Assembly: GCF_004217615.1 (NCBI RefSeq)
Contig: NZ_SHLD01000001.1
Coordinates: forward strand, 5,456,001 to 5,520,000
From: Micromonospora kangleipakensis
Lineage (GTDB): Bacteria > Actinomycetota > Actinomycetes > Mycobacteriales > Micromonosporaceae
Length of the DNA: 64,000 nt
Direction of reading: 5' to 3'
Shown: positions 27,033 to 42,741 of the stretch, piece after piece
Layout of the letters: each line of letters opens with the position of its first letter
How positions within the stretch are numbered: position 1 is the first letter of the stretch
The notes under the pieces: model-generated
What the model saw: only the letters and a program-made list of their open reading frames with translations
What the model was told of the DNA's origin: nothing
Database searches by the model: none
Made by a program: the position numbers and the translations under genes

Positions 27033-29299
27033 TGGGGGCGACGTTCATCGGGGTACGCCACCACAGTCCGGCCTGCGCCCGCCTCGTCGTCGACACGATC
27101 GAGCAGCTGCGGCCGGCGTACGTGCTGGTGGAGGGCCCGGCCGACATGAACGACCGGCTCGACGAGCTGCTGCTCGACCATGAGCTGCCGGTCGCGGTGT
27201 TCACCAGCTACCGCGACGCCGACCGGCAGCACGCCTCCTGGGCGCCGTTCTGCGCGTACTCCCCGGAGTGGGTGGCGCTGAGCGCCGGCCGGGAGGTCGC
27301 CGCGCAGGTGCGTTTCATCGATCTGCCCGCCTGGCATCCGGCGTTCGCCGGTCGGCGCAACCGGTACGCGGACGCCGAGCAGCGCTACGCCGACGTCGTG
27401 GAGCGGTTGTGCCGCACCTTCGCCGTCGACAACGTCGACACGTTGTGGGATCACCTGTTCGAGGTGCCACCAGCCGACGATCTCGCGGAGCGGCTGGCCG
27501 TCTACTTCGACCTCGTCCGGGGCGAGTCGGCCGCCGGGCCGCAGGACACCCAGCGGGAGGAGTACATGGCCCGCTGGGTGCGGGCGGCGGTGGCCGACGC
27601 CGGCGATCGGCCGGTCGTGGTGGTTACCGGCGGTTTCCACCGGCCGGCGCTCATCCGGCTCACCGCTCAGGGCGGCACCTCGGACACGGTGTGGCCGGCG
27701 ATGCCCGGGATGCCCAACGGTGCGACCGGCGGGAGCTACCTGGTGCCGTACTCGTTTCGGCGGCTCGACGCCTTCGACGGCTACCAGTCCGGGATGCCGT
27801 CGCCTGACTACTACCAACAGCTCTGGGACGCCGGGCCGCACGCCGCCGCGGACCACCTCGTCGCCGCGGTGGTCGGGCGGCTGCGCGATCGCCGGCAGCC
27901 GGTGTCGACAGCGGATCTGATCGCGGCGCGAGCTACCGCGGACGGGCTCGCCCGGATCCGCGGCCACCAGCACCCGGCCCGGGTCGACATCCTCGACGGG
28001 CTGGCCGCCGCGCTGGTCAACGAGGCCCTCGACGTGGCTCTGCCCTGGTCGACCCGGGGCACCCTGACCGCCGGCACCCATCCGGCGATCGTCGAGATGG
28101 TGGCCGCGCTCAGCGGCGACCGCGTCGGCCGACTGCACCCGACGACCCCGCTGCCGCCGCTGGTGCACAACGCCCACGCCGAACTGGAACGGCACGGACT
28201 CGACCGGCCCGGCGACGTACGCCTGCGGCTCACCGACGTGACCGACCGCGAACGCAGCCGCATCCTGCACCGGCTGCGGGTCCTGCGAATCCCCGGCTTC
28301 ACCCGGCACGCCGGCCCGGCCACCGGCATCGACCCGGTCCTTGACGAGGATTGGACCGTACGCGCCGACGACAACCGGCTGCCCGCCCTCATCGAGGCCG
28401 GCGGCTACGGCCGGGAGCTCGATGAGGCGGCGACCGCCGTGCTGGCCGAGCGAATCGGCGCCGCTGCCGGTGACGTGACGCAATTGGCGGGTGCCCTGTT
28501 CGACGCCGCCCTCTGCGGCAGCGGCGACCTGTCCGACCGGATACTCCAGGACGTGACCCGGGCGGTCGCGGCCGCGGCCGACCTCGGTGCGCTCGGTCGG
28601 GTACTGGCCGTCGCCCTGGCGTTGTGGCGGCACGACCACCTGCTGGGCGCCGCCCGCAGCGGCACCCTGGGCGCGGTCATCGCGGCCGGCGTGCAGCGGA
28701 TCCTGTGGCTCGCCGAGGGTGTGCGCGGCGGCATCGCACCGGCCGACGGGCCCCGGATCGACGCGCTCGTGGCGGTCCGCGACGCGCTCGTGCACGCGGG
28801 CCCCGCCCTCACGCTGGACCCCGGCACGGCCCTCGACGTCGCGGCCCGCATTGCCGCCGACGCGGACGCGCCACCGGACCTGCGTGGCGCGGCGTTCGGC
28901 TTCGGCTGGTCGCTGCGCGCCGAGGTCGAGCCGGTCCGCGCGGTCCGCGGCGCGTACGCCCCGGCGTCGGTCGGTGACTGGCTCGCCGGGCTGTTCGCGC
29001 TGGCCCGCGAGGAGGTCCTCGCCGCCGACGGCGTCCTGGGCCTGCTCGACGACCTGGTCAGCGGCATGGGCGAGGATGACTTCCTCGTCGCCCTGCCCGC
29101 CCTGCGGCAGGCGTTCGCGTACTTCCCGCCCCGCGAGCGCGAGACGATCGCCCGGCATGTTCTTTCCCGACGCGGCGTCGCCGCCTCGGCCCGGGCGCTG
29201 CTGCGCCTGCCCACCGCGCCCGACCTGGTCGCCGCCGGCCGCGCTCTCGACCAACGGGTCGACGTGGTCCTCACCCGGGAAGGACTGGTGTCCGCGTGA
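27032..29299 (+). CDS. DUF5682 family protein (YehM-like)
   Basis: A 755-aa soluble protein. It opens with TFIGVRHHSPACARLVVD, the conserved HHSP motif near the N-terminus that marks DUF5682 and resembles an active-site loop, followed by YVLVEGPADMND. The remaining ~550 residues are helical with no further recognised domain. The ATG at 27032 shares its A with the upstream TGA; an in-frame ATG 14 codons earlier has no family-like sequence after it and was rejected. In E. coli the counterpart is YehM, always next to a MoxR ATPase and a VWA protein. An enzymatic effector role has been suggested for such partners but is unproven. Confidence 0.8.
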   Translation: MGATFIGVRHHSPACARLVVDTIEQLRPAYVLVEGPADMNDRLDELLLDHELPVAVFTSYRDADRQHASWAPFCAYSPEWVALSAGREVAAQVRFIDLPAWHPAFAGRRNRYADAEQRYADVVERLCRTFAVDNVDTLWDHLFEVPPADDLAERLAVYFDLVRGESAAGPQDTQREEYMARWVRAAVADAGDRPVVVVTGGFHRPALIRLTAQGGTSDTVWPAMPGMPNGATGGSYLVPYSFRRLDAFDGYQSGMPSPDYYQQLWDAGPHAAADHLVAAVVGRLRDRRQPVSTADLIAARATADGLARIRGHQHPARVDILDGLAAALVNEALDVALPWSTRGTLTAGTHPAIVEMVAALSGDRVGRLHPTTPLPPLVHNAHAELERHGLDRPGDVRLRLTDVTDRERSRILHRLRVLRIPGFTRHAGPATGIDPVLDEDWTVRADDNRLPALIEAGGYGRELDEAATAVLAERIGAAAGDVTQLAGALFDAALCGSGDLSDRILQDVTRAVAAAADLGALGRVLAVALALWRHDHLLGAARSGTLGAVIAAGVQRILWLAEGVRGGIAPADGPRIDALVAVRDALVHAGPALTLDPGTALDVAARIAADADAPPDLRGAAFGFGWSLRAEVEPVRAVRGAYAPASVGDWLAGLFALAREEVLAADGVLGLLDDLVSGMGEDDFLVALPALRQAFAYFPPRERETIARHVLSRRGVAASARALLRLPTAPDLVAAGRALDQRVDVVLTREGLVSA

Positions 29300-30432
29300 C
29301 CGATCCCGATCTCGAACGGTGGCGGCTCGTGCTCGGCGAGGCCGGCAACGCCTGCCTCGGCGGCCAGGCCCTCTCAGCCGAGGCAGGCGCGCGCGACGCT
29401 GCCCTCGACTGGCTGTACGGACGAGACGAGGACCTCGATCGCCGGGGCGTACGGCGCGGTGGCAGCAGCCGGCACGGCGGCGACGGGGCCTCGACACTGA
29501 CCACGGTGACCTGGCTCGACGACATCACCCGGCTCTTCCCCAAGGAGACCGTCGAGCGACTGCAACGCGACGCCGTCGAGCGGTACGAGATCCACGACGT
29601 GGTGACCGACCCCGCCGTCCTGCAGCGGGTGGAGCCGAACCCGGCCCTGCTCAAGGCGGTACTTCGCACGAAGCACCTGATGAACCCCGACGTCCTGCGA
29701 CTGGCCCGGCGCATCGTCGAAACGGTCGTCCGCCAGCTCACCGAGCGGCTGGCCACCGAGGTGCGGGCGGCGTTCACCGGGGCCCGGGCGCGGCGACCCA
29801 GCCGGTTCCGGCAGGCACGCAACTTCGACGTCCGGCGCACCATCCGCAACAACCTCGCCCACTACCGCGTCGAGGACCGGCGGCTGTACATCGACATGCC
29901 GTACTTCTTCTCCCGCACCCGCCGACACGTCGACCAGTGGCAGGTCATCCTGCTGGTCGACCAGTCCGGCTCGATGACGGACTCAGTCATTCACTCCGCC
30001 GTCACTGCCGCCTGCCTGTGGGGACTGCCCGGCGTCCGCACCCACCTGATCGCCTTCGACACCGATGTGGTCGACCTGACCAGCGACGTCGACGATCCGG
30101 TCGAGCTGCTGATGAAGGTCCAGCTCGGCGGCGGCACCGATATCGCTCGCGCTGTCGACTACGCCGCGCAGCTCATCGAGCAGCCCCGGCGGACCATCGT
30201 CGCGCTGATCTCAGACTTCTACGAGGGTGGATCGGAGGGACGTCTCGTGTGCACCGTGCGGAGCCTGGTCGAGCAGGGCACCAGAGTGCTCGGCCTGGCC
30301 GCGCTGGACGAGCAGGCCAACCCGGCCTACGACCGGGCGCTCGCGCAACGCCTCGCCGACGTCGGCGCGTCTGTCGGGGCAATGACACCCGGTGAGCTCG
30401 CCACCTTCGTCGCCGAGCAGGTGGGCCGGTGA
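29296..30432 (+). CDS. VWA domain protein (YehP-like)
   Basis: A 378-aa protein whose C-terminal ~200 residues are a von Willebrand factor A domain. The MIDAS motif DQSGS is at residues 222-226 (LLVDQSGSMTD); the conserved Thr (GGGTDIARAV) and Asp (ISDFYEGG) follow. The N-terminal half is helical, including a RFRQARNFDVRRTIRNNL segment typical of MoxR-associated VWA proteins. The VWA domain presumably connects the ATPase to its target through metal-dependent binding. Translation starts at GTG 29296, overlapping the previous TGA by four bases. Confidence 0.9.
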   Translation: MTDPDLERWRLVLGEAGNACLGGQALSAEAGARDAALDWLYGRDEDLDRRGVRRGGSSRHGGDGASTLTTVTWLDDITRLFPKETVERLQRDAVERYEIHDVVTDPAVLQRVEPNPALLKAVLRTKHLMNPDVLRLARRIVETVVRQLTERLATEVRAAFTGARARRPSRFRQARNFDVRRTIRNNLAHYRVEDRRLYIDMPYFFSRTRRHVDQWQVILLVDQSGSMTDSVIHSAVTAACLWGLPGVRTHLIAFDTDVVDLTSDVDDPVELLMKVQLGGGTDIARAVDYAAQLIEQPRRTIVALISDFYEGGSEGRLVCTVRSLVEQGTRVLGLAALDEQANPAYDRALAQRLADVGASVGAMTPGELATFVAEQVGR

Positions 30433-32411
30433 GCACCGACCAGGTCACGACCCGCGGCGACCTGCTGGCCCTGACCCCCGAATCACTGGCCGCCCTGACC
30501 AATCGGGGACTGGTCAAGCGGGCCACCAAGGAACTCGACCGCACCGGATCGGCCGTCGTCGTGGACGCCGACGGCACCGTACGCGGCACGTTCCCCGACG
30601 GCACCAGCAGCAGCCTCCCGACCGGCGGTCTCAGCTCGGGCACCTGCTCCTGCGACGCCAGCGGCGTCTGCCGCCATCTGATCGGACTGGTCCTGGCGTA
30701 CCAGCGCCACCAGGGCGTGACTCCCCCGGCCGAGGGCACCGGGAGCGTCAGCGCTACGGCATCGGAAGTCACCTACTGGTCCCCCGGCGCGTTCACCGAC
30801 GAGCAGCTCACCGGCCACATCGGTGCCCGACTGGTGGCCGCGGCCCGACGGGCGGAACACGCCGGATACCTGGCCCGGGTTCGGCGGCCCACCCCCGTCG
30901 ACCCCGTCCCGTCGGTTGAGCTGGGCTCGGCGACGGTGCGCTTCCTCGTCCCCCACGACCTCGGTTTCGTGCACACCGACGCCGCCGCCGGCACCCGCGA
31001 CGACGTGGTGGCGCTCGCGGTGTGGGCTTTCCGGGTCGCCGACGAGCGCGCTCCCGACGTACCCGAGGTACAGGTCGAGGTCGGCGGCCGGGGCAACGAG
31101 GGCGGCTCCGGGCTCGAACCGACGCTCGTGCTCGCAGACACGGTGCTGCGCGACGGCGCCGTACACCTCGGGCCCGGGATCGCCGCAGCCCTGGCCGACC
31201 AAGAGCGCCGTCTCGACACCGCCGGCCTGCGCTGGCCACTGCTGGCGGTCGGCGAGCTCAGCGAGCAGCTCACGGCGTACCAGGAACGCAGCGCCCGCTA
31301 CCGACCCGAGGCGCTGGCCGGGCTGATCCTGGAGCTGCACGCGCGCCACCGGGCGGTCGTCAACGGCGGCGCCAGCCTGCGGGCGCGGGTGCTCGGCACC
31401 GAGGAGGCGGCGGAGACACCCTTGCGCCGGGTCCGGCTCGACTCCCTCGGCGCCCGGGTGTCCGCGGTCGGCGAGCAACGCGTGGTGGAGATCTTCTACG
31501 CGCACGCCGACACCGCGACCGTGCTGGTGGTACGGCGCAGCTGGGACGGGGACGCCGACGGTGCCACCCTGGCCCGGCGGCGAGTCGCCAGCGCCACCGT
31601 CGGCGCGCTGGCCGCCGGCAACCTGGTCACCGAATCCGCCGTGCGCAGCGCCAGCCGGGCTGTCCGCCTTGCCACCAGCCGGGTCGCGCAAACCACGGTC
31701 ACTCCGTCTCAGGGGCGGTGGGACACGCTGCCCGACACCCTCGTGGTACGAGACATCAAGGCGTTGGCCGCTGAGCTTGACGCGCTACCGCCACGGGTGG
31801 TCCGGCCGCGCATCGAAGCCGAGCTGGTACGAGTCGTGCAGGTCGCCCAGGTCCTGAACGTCACCTACTCGCCCGGCCAGCAACGCCTCGACGCCATCGT
31901 CGTGGACACGCACGGCACCCCCGCCACGGTCACCGCCACCCACAGCGTCGCCGCACCCGGCCGGCTCGACGCGATCGCGGCGGCACTCGCAGGCACACAC
32001 GGCCCGATCCTGTACATCAGCGGCACCGTGCACCGCTCGGGCGGCCGTGTGGTGATCGACCCGCTGGCGTTCAGCATCGACGGCGCGCTGGTCGTGCCCG
32101 AGCTGGCCCCCGCCGCCGCGACGCACCTCGAATCCGACCCGAACGACGACCCCGGGGGGCTGGCCGCCGCGCTCGAGGACGGTCGAACGCTGCTCACCAA
32201 CGTCGCCCACCAGGGACTGCTGCACCTGCCGGCCACATACCCCGACCGCCTACGCGGCGCGGCCCGCGGGTTGACGCGGCTCGGCCTGCACCGGGTTGCG
32301 GCAGCCGTGGAGTATTTCGCCGCGACGCTCGGCCCCGACCCGGGAGAGGTCGCGGTGCGGGCGTGGGTGGATGCCTACCTGCGGGTGGACGTGGCACTCG
32401 ACCTGTGCTGA
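30429..32411 (+). CDS. SWIM zinc-finger protein (YehQ-like)
   Basis: A 660-aa protein with a SWIM finger CxCxnCxH at residues 73-83 (CSCDASGVCRH; Cys73, Cys75, Cys81, His83). SWIM fingers bind zinc and then DNA, RNA or protein. The rest of the chain is mixed alpha/beta without a recognised domain, and it corresponds in place and length to E. coli YehQ. It begins at GTG 30429 overlapping the VWA stop by four bases, and is the last gene of the operon. The downstream neighbour is convergent, with an 85-base gap. Confidence 0.85.
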   Translation: MSTDQVTTRGDLLALTPESLAALTNRGLVKRATKELDRTGSAVVVDADGTVRGTFPDGTSSSLPTGGLSSGTCSCDASGVCRHLIGLVLAYQRHQGVTPPAEGTGSVSATASEVTYWSPGAFTDEQLTGHIGARLVAAARRAEHAGYLARVRRPTPVDPVPSVELGSATVRFLVPHDLGFVHTDAAAGTRDDVVALAVWAFRVADERAPDVPEVQVEVGGRGNEGGSGLEPTLVLADTVLRDGAVHLGPGIAAALADQERRLDTAGLRWPLLAVGELSEQLTAYQERSARYRPEALAGLILELHARHRAVVNGGASLRARVLGTEEAAETPLRRVRLDSLGARVSAVGEQRVVEIFYAHADTATVLVVRRSWDGDADGATLARRRVASATVGALAAGNLVTESAVRSASRAVRLATSRVAQTTVTPSQGRWDTLPDTLVVRDIKALAAELDALPPRVVRPRIEAELVRVVQVAQVLNVTYSPGQQRLDAIVVDTHGTPATVTATHSVAAPGRLDAIAAALAGTHGPILYISGTVHRSGGRVVIDPLAFSIDGALVVPELAPAAATHLESDPNDDPGGLAAALEDGRTLLTNVAHQGLLHLPATYPDRLRGAARGLTRLGLHRVAAAVEYFAATLGPDPGEVAVRAWVDAYLRVDVALDLC

Positions 32412-32496
32412 GGGCCCGGACCGCCGCCGGCCGCCAGGAAGTGCTTCGCGACCGTCACTGACGAACGGGCGCGCCGGCTGCTCGAACCGCTACCCG

Positions 32497-38075
<5,579 letters not shown>

Positions 38076-38079
<4 letters not shown>

Positions 38080-41000
38080 GGGGTCGTTCCCTCCTCGGCC
38101 GAGAGCAGCGCGGCCACCTCGTCGTCGGAGAGGTCGTCCACCTCGGCGGCGATCAGCTGTTCGATCTGGGCCGCCAGGTCGGCGACGACCGGATGGCTGA
38201 ACAGCGACCGCATCGGCACGTCGAGGTCGACCTCGGACCGGATCCGGGCCATCGCCCGCATGCCGCGCAGCGAGTTGCCGCCCAGGGCGAAGAAGTCGTC
38301 CCGCGCGCCGACCTTCTCCACCTGCAGGATCTCGGCGAAGACCTCGGCCACCAGCGCCTCGGCGTCGGTCCGCGGCGCGACGTAGGCCTGCCTGACCTGC
38401 TCCGGCGCCGGCAGCCGGTCCCGGTCGAGCTTGCCGTTCGCCGTCAGCGGCAGGTCGTCGAGCCGGACGAAGGCGGCCGGCACCAGTTGGGCGGGCAGCG
38501 TCCGGGCCAGATCGGCGGCGAGGACGTCCCGCTCGGCCGGACCGACAACATAGCCCACCAGGTACGGCTCGCCCTGGTCGTCCTCGCGGACCAGGACCAC
38601 CGCCCGGTGCACGTCCGGCCGGGCCAGCAGGGTCGACTCGATCTCCCCGAGTTCGATCCGGTGGCCGCGCACCTTGACCTGGTGGTCGGTGCGGCCGAGG
38701 TACTCGATGGTCCCGTCCGCCCGCCACCGGGCCCGGTCGCCGGTGGCGTACATCCGCCGGCCCGGCGCGCCGAACGGGCAGGGCAGGAAGCGCTCCGCGG
38801 TGAGCGCCGGCCGGCGCAGGTAGCCGCGGGCCACCTGATCGCCCGCGACATACAACTCGCCGGCCACGCCGACCGGCACCGGCCGCAGCGCCGGGTCGAG
38901 CAGGTACACCTGGACGTTCCAGATCGGCCTGCCGATGACGACCGGGCCGGGAGGCAACGACTCGCCGGGCTCGATCCGGGCCGCGACGCAGCCGACCGTG
39001 GCCTCGGTCGGCCCGTACTCGTTGATCACCGTGGCCCCGGGGTGCGCGGCGCGCCAGGCCGCGAGCGGCTCGCTGGCCAGCGCCTCACCGCCGATCACCA
39101 GGTCCGCGGTGGGTGACACCTCGCCGTCCAGCAGCGGCAGGTGGCTCGGCGTCGCCTTCAGGAACGCGGGCCGGCCACCGGCCCGGGCCGCGGGTGCGTC
39201 GATCGCGGCCAGCCGGATCGCGCCACCGGCGGTCAGCGGCCCGAGCAGCCCGGTCACGCTGAGGTCGAAGGAGATCGGCGAGTGCAGCAGGGCGGTGCCG
39301 GCCAGGCCGGGGTAACTGTGCCGGGCCCAGGCGAGGTAGGCGTTGACCGACCGGTGTTCGACCACCACGCCCTTCGGCCGGCCGGTCGACCCGGAGGTGT
39401 AGATGACGTACGCCGGGTGCCCCGGCCGCAGGGGCGCGACGCGGTCCGCGTCGGTCACCGGCGCGCGGTCGTCGCCGGTCAGCGATGCGTCGATGTCCGC
39501 GTCGCCGCGCAGGACCAGCGCTTCGCCGGGCACCAGCGCCGCGGTGGCCGCCGTGGCCAGCACCAGCGCCGGCGCCGCGTCGTCGAGCAGGTAGGCGATC
39601 CGCTCGGCCGGGTAGCCGGTGTCGATCGGCAGGTACGCCGCACCGGACTTGAGCACGGCCAGCACCGCGACCACCAGTTCCGGCGAGCGCGGGACCGCCA
39701 ACGCCACGAGTGACTCCGGTCCGACGCCGCGGGCGATCAGCCTCCGGGCGAGCCGGTTGGCCCGCGCGTCAAGCTCCGCGTACGTCATGGTGGCGCCGTC
39801 GCACACCAGCGCGGTCGCCTCCGGCGTACGGTCGACCTGCTCCTCGATCAGCGCCGGAACGGTGCGCTCGGCGATCTGGCGCGCGGTGCGGTTCCACTCC
39901 CCCACCACCAGCGCCCGCTCCGCCTCGGTCAGCACCGGCAGCTCGGAGACCCGCAACGCCGGATCGGCGACCGCGGCCTGGAGCAGCCGGACGTACCGGT
40001 GGACGATCGCCTCGGCGGTGGACCGGTCGAACAGCGCCGTCCGGTAGAGCAGCCGGCTGGTGCCGGTGGCCAGGTCGAACGCGAGGTCGTCCTTGGTGGT
40101 GCCCAGCGGCACCGGGTCGAAGCCGGTGTCGGGCACGTAGTTGATGGCCACCTGGAAGATCGGCTGCACCGCGGGGTCCCGCTGCGGCGCGACCGCCTGG
40201 ACGACCAGTTGGAACGGGGTCTGGCCGTGCTCCATCGCGTCCATCAGGGCGTCCCGGACCCGGCCGAGCTGCTCGGTGAAGGTGGGATCGCCGTCGAGGT
40301 CGCAGCGCAGCGCGACCGGGTTGACGAACATCCCGATCAGCGGGGCCAGCTCGGGCAGGTCCCGCCCGGTGGTGGAGACCCCGACCACCACGTCCGGGCT
40401 GCCGGACAGCCGGGACAGCAGGGCGGAGAACGCGGTCAGCAGCACCATGAACGGGGTGGCGGACGCCCCCCGGCCGAGCGCCGAGACCCGGTCGAGCAGC
40501 CCGTCCGGGAGGGTGAAATGGACCTCGTCCCCGGCGAAGCCGAGTTCGGCCGGTCGGGGGCGGTCCAGCGGCAGGTTGATCATCGGCGGGGCGTCGGCGA
40601 GCCGGTCCCGCCAGAATGCGAGCTGGTTCTCCAGTCCGACACCGGTCAACTGCTCGCGCTGCCACGCCGCGTAGTCGGCGTACTGGATGGGCAGCTCGGG
40701 CAGCACGGCCGCCGTACCGGACACCGCGGCCTGGGACAGGGCGTCCATCTCGCCCCGGAAGACAGCCACCGAGTGCGCGTCGAACACCGCGTGGTGCAGC
40801 ACCAGCAGCAACCGCCACTCGGTGGCACCCAGCCGCACCAGCCGGGCTCGCCAGAGCGGCGGCCGGTCCAGCGGGATCGCGGTCCGGGCCAGTTCCTCGG
40901 CGATCTCGGCGGCCCGGCCGGCCCGCTCGTCGTCGGGCAGCTCGCGCAGGTCGTCGACCGGAAGCTCGATCGGCTCGACCGCACACACCACCTGCAGCAG

Positions 41001-41216
41001 GACGCCGTCGTCGAGGCGCAGGTAGCTACGCAGTGACTCGTGCCGGGCGACGACCTCGGCGAACACCGCGATGGCCTGCTCCCGGGTGAGGCCGGCGGGG
41101 AACAGCCACGGGCTGGACACGTTGTAGACCGGTGATCCGACGTCGCGCTGGTTGGCGAACCAGACCCGCTCCTGGGCGTACGAGGCCGGGAAGGTCCACT
41201 CACGGGCCTCCGTCAT
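38076..41216 (-). CDS. NRPS module C-A(Asn)-PCP
   Basis: A 1046-aa elongation module. C domain: ~8-420; its active-site motif reads HHAVFDA (141-147), with Ala in place of the usual final Gly. A domain: ~445-940; the residues lining the pocket read D-L-T-K-V-G-E-V-G-K, close to the asparagine code DLTKLGEVGK. PCP: Ser982 in ALGGNS. A short acidic tail ([14 protein letters not shown]) may act as a docking element to the next protein. No epimerase or methyltransferase is present. The SyrP-like hydroxylase upstream makes beta-hydroxyasparagine a reasonable guess for the incorporated unit. It is coupled to the MbtH gene before it and the terminal module after it by ATGA overlaps. Confidence 0.93.
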
Positions 41217-41401
41217 CGCGCCGACTCACGCAGCGACCGCGGGCGCATGTCCGTCCACACCTCGTCCACGTACGCGAGGCAGTCGGCCTTGGAGCCGGTG
41301 AACCCGGCGTCCTGCCAGCCCGCCGGGATCTCCCGGTCGGCCGACCAGATCGAGTACTGCTCCTCGTCGTTGCGTACCACGACGAAACGGTCTTCGGTCA
41401 T
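41213..41401 (-). CDS. MbtH-like protein
   Basis: A 62-aa chaperone-like partner that binds NRPS adenylation domains and is needed for their solubility or activity. The family pattern is present: [14 protein letters not shown], the three conserved Trp ([15 protein letters not shown]) and the ending DMRPRSLRE. It starts at ATG 41401, and its TGA overlaps the next NRPS start. Its ribosome site is weak, and the sequence upstream belongs to an inserted TnpB element. Its original translational coupling to the hydroxylase gene has therefore been lost. Confidence 0.93.
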   Translation of the reverse strand: MTEDRFVVVRNDEEQYSIWSADREIPAGWQDAGFTGSKADCLAYVDEVWTDMRPRSLRESAR

Positions 41402-41530
41402 AAGATTCGCGCGGAGGGGACCAGCACCCGTGAAGTACGGGGGGAATCCGCGCTCCCTCCCTTCAATCCCGTGTGGACAAACGTCGTACGATTTGGGCGT
41501 GCTTGTTGGCCGTGAGTCACTGGATCGTGA

Positions 41531-42712
41531 GTGGTGAGACGGGCGTACACCTTCCTGCTGCGACCAACCGCCCGGCAGGCCGCCGCTCTCGCGGCCTGCC
41601 TCGACGACCACCGGAACCTCTACAACGCGGCGTTGGAGGAGCGCCGGGGGGCCTGGCGTCGGTCCCGGGTGACGGTTCGCTACGGCGACCAGTCCACCCA
41701 GCTCAAAGACATCAGGCGGACCGATCCGTCGGGGCAGGCACGTTGGTCGTTCTCCTCCCAGCAGGCCACCCTGCGCCGGCTGGAAAAGGCCTTCGCCGCG
41801 TTCTTCCGTCGGGTCAAATCCGGCCAGACCCCGGGATATCCGCGGTTCAAGGGCAGCGGCTGGTTCGACACCGTGGAATGGCCCAAGGACCGCGATGGTT
41901 GCCGCTGGGACTCGGCGCCCGATTCGGGCCAGGTTCGGCTGTACCTGCAGGGTGTGGGGCACGTGCGGGTGCACGCGCACCGCGCTGTGGCCGGCATCGT
42001 CAAGACCATCAGCGTCAAACGGCAGGGCCGCCGGTGGTACGTGATCCTGTCGTGCGACGAGGTACCCGCCGAACAACTGCCGGCCACCGGGTCGGCGGTC
42101 GGTGTCGATATGGGCGTCGCGTCGTTCCTGACCACCTCTGATGGCGTACACGTCGCCAATCCCCGGTACCTCGCCGCATCCACTGCCCGATTGGGCGCCG
42201 CTCAGCAAGTGTTGGCCCGCCGCGAGCGTGGGTCGAACCGGCGCCGGAAAGCACGCGAGCGGGTCGCGGCCCTGCACGCCCGGGTCCGGCGGCAGCGGCT
42301 CGACCACGCCCACAAGACCGCCCGATGGCTGGTCCGACACCACGATCTGATCGCGCACGAGGACCTGCGGATCGGCAACATGACCCGCTCGGCGGCCGGC
42401 ACCCTCGACGCGCCGGGCAGCAACGTGGCGCAGAAGTCTGGGCTCAACCGTTCGATCCTGGATGCGGGTTGGGGGGCGTTCCTGCGGATCCTTGCCGCCA
42501 AGGCTGAAAGCGCCGGGCGGCTGGTGGTTGCGGTGAACCCTGCCAATACCTCCCGCACCTGCCCCCAGTGTGGGCACTGTGCCCGGGACAACCGCCCCAC
42601 TCAAGCCGGCTTCACCTGCGTAACCTGCGGCTACACCGGGCACGCGGACGTAGTTGGCGCCAGCAACATACTGAGGGCAGGGCTTGCCCTTCAGTCCGTG
42701 CAAGCGGCCTGA
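41531..42712 (+). CDS. tnpB: TnpB RNA-guided nuclease (IS605 OrfB)
   Basis: A 393-aa TnpB, the ancestor-type relative of Cas12 nucleases, which uses an omega-RNA from its 3' end to cut DNA. The RuvC triad is intact: Asp193 (GVDMGVASF), Glu277 (HEDLRIGN) and Asp373 ([11 protein letters not shown]). A four-Cys zinc ribbon lies between the last two (CPQCGHC...CVTCGY). The N-terminal OrfB_N region is complete. The start is one of two adjacent GTG codons (41531 or 41534). Cys and acidic residues being intact suggests an active nuclease. Confidence 0.93.
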   Translation: MVRRAYTFLLRPTARQAAALAACLDDHRNLYNAALEERRGAWRRSRVTVRYGDQSTQLKDIRRTDPSGQARWSFSSQQATLRRLEKAFAAFFRRVKSGQTPGYPRFKGSGWFDTVEWPKDRDGCRWDSAPDSGQVRLYLQGVGHVRVHAHRAVAGIVKTISVKRQGRRWYVILSCDEVPAEQLPATGSAVGVDMGVASFLTTSDGVHVANPRYLAASTARLGAAQQVLARRERGSNRRRKARERVAALHARVRRQRLDHAHKTARWLVRHHDLIAHEDLRIGNMTRSAAGTLDAPGSNVAQKSGLNRSILDAGWGAFLRILAAKAESAGRLVVAVNPANTSRTCPQCGHCARDNRPTQAGFTCVTCGYTGHADVVGASNILRAGLALQSVQAA

Positions 42713-42715
42713 GAA

Positions 42716-42737
42716 GCTGAGGCCTTCAGGCGTCAGC
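42716..42737 (+). ncRNA. Right-end hairpin / 3' part of predicted omega-RNA
   Basis: GCTGAGGCC pairs with GGCGTCAGC (one mismatch) around a TTCA loop, directly after the tnpB stop. TnpB guide RNAs overlap the 3' end of tnpB and the right end of the element, and their guide is the flanking sequence. Here the guide would begin in the 3' end of the hydroxylase gene. The 5' limit of the RNA was not determined. Confidence 0.45.
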
Positions 42738-42741
42738 GGAG

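Noticed and set aside
32412..32496. Possible transposase N-terminus (TDERARRLLEPLPVRRP) in the gap between the SWIM and terminal NRPS genes
   Set aside because: About 20 residues without flanking repeats is too little to call an insertion sequence relic.
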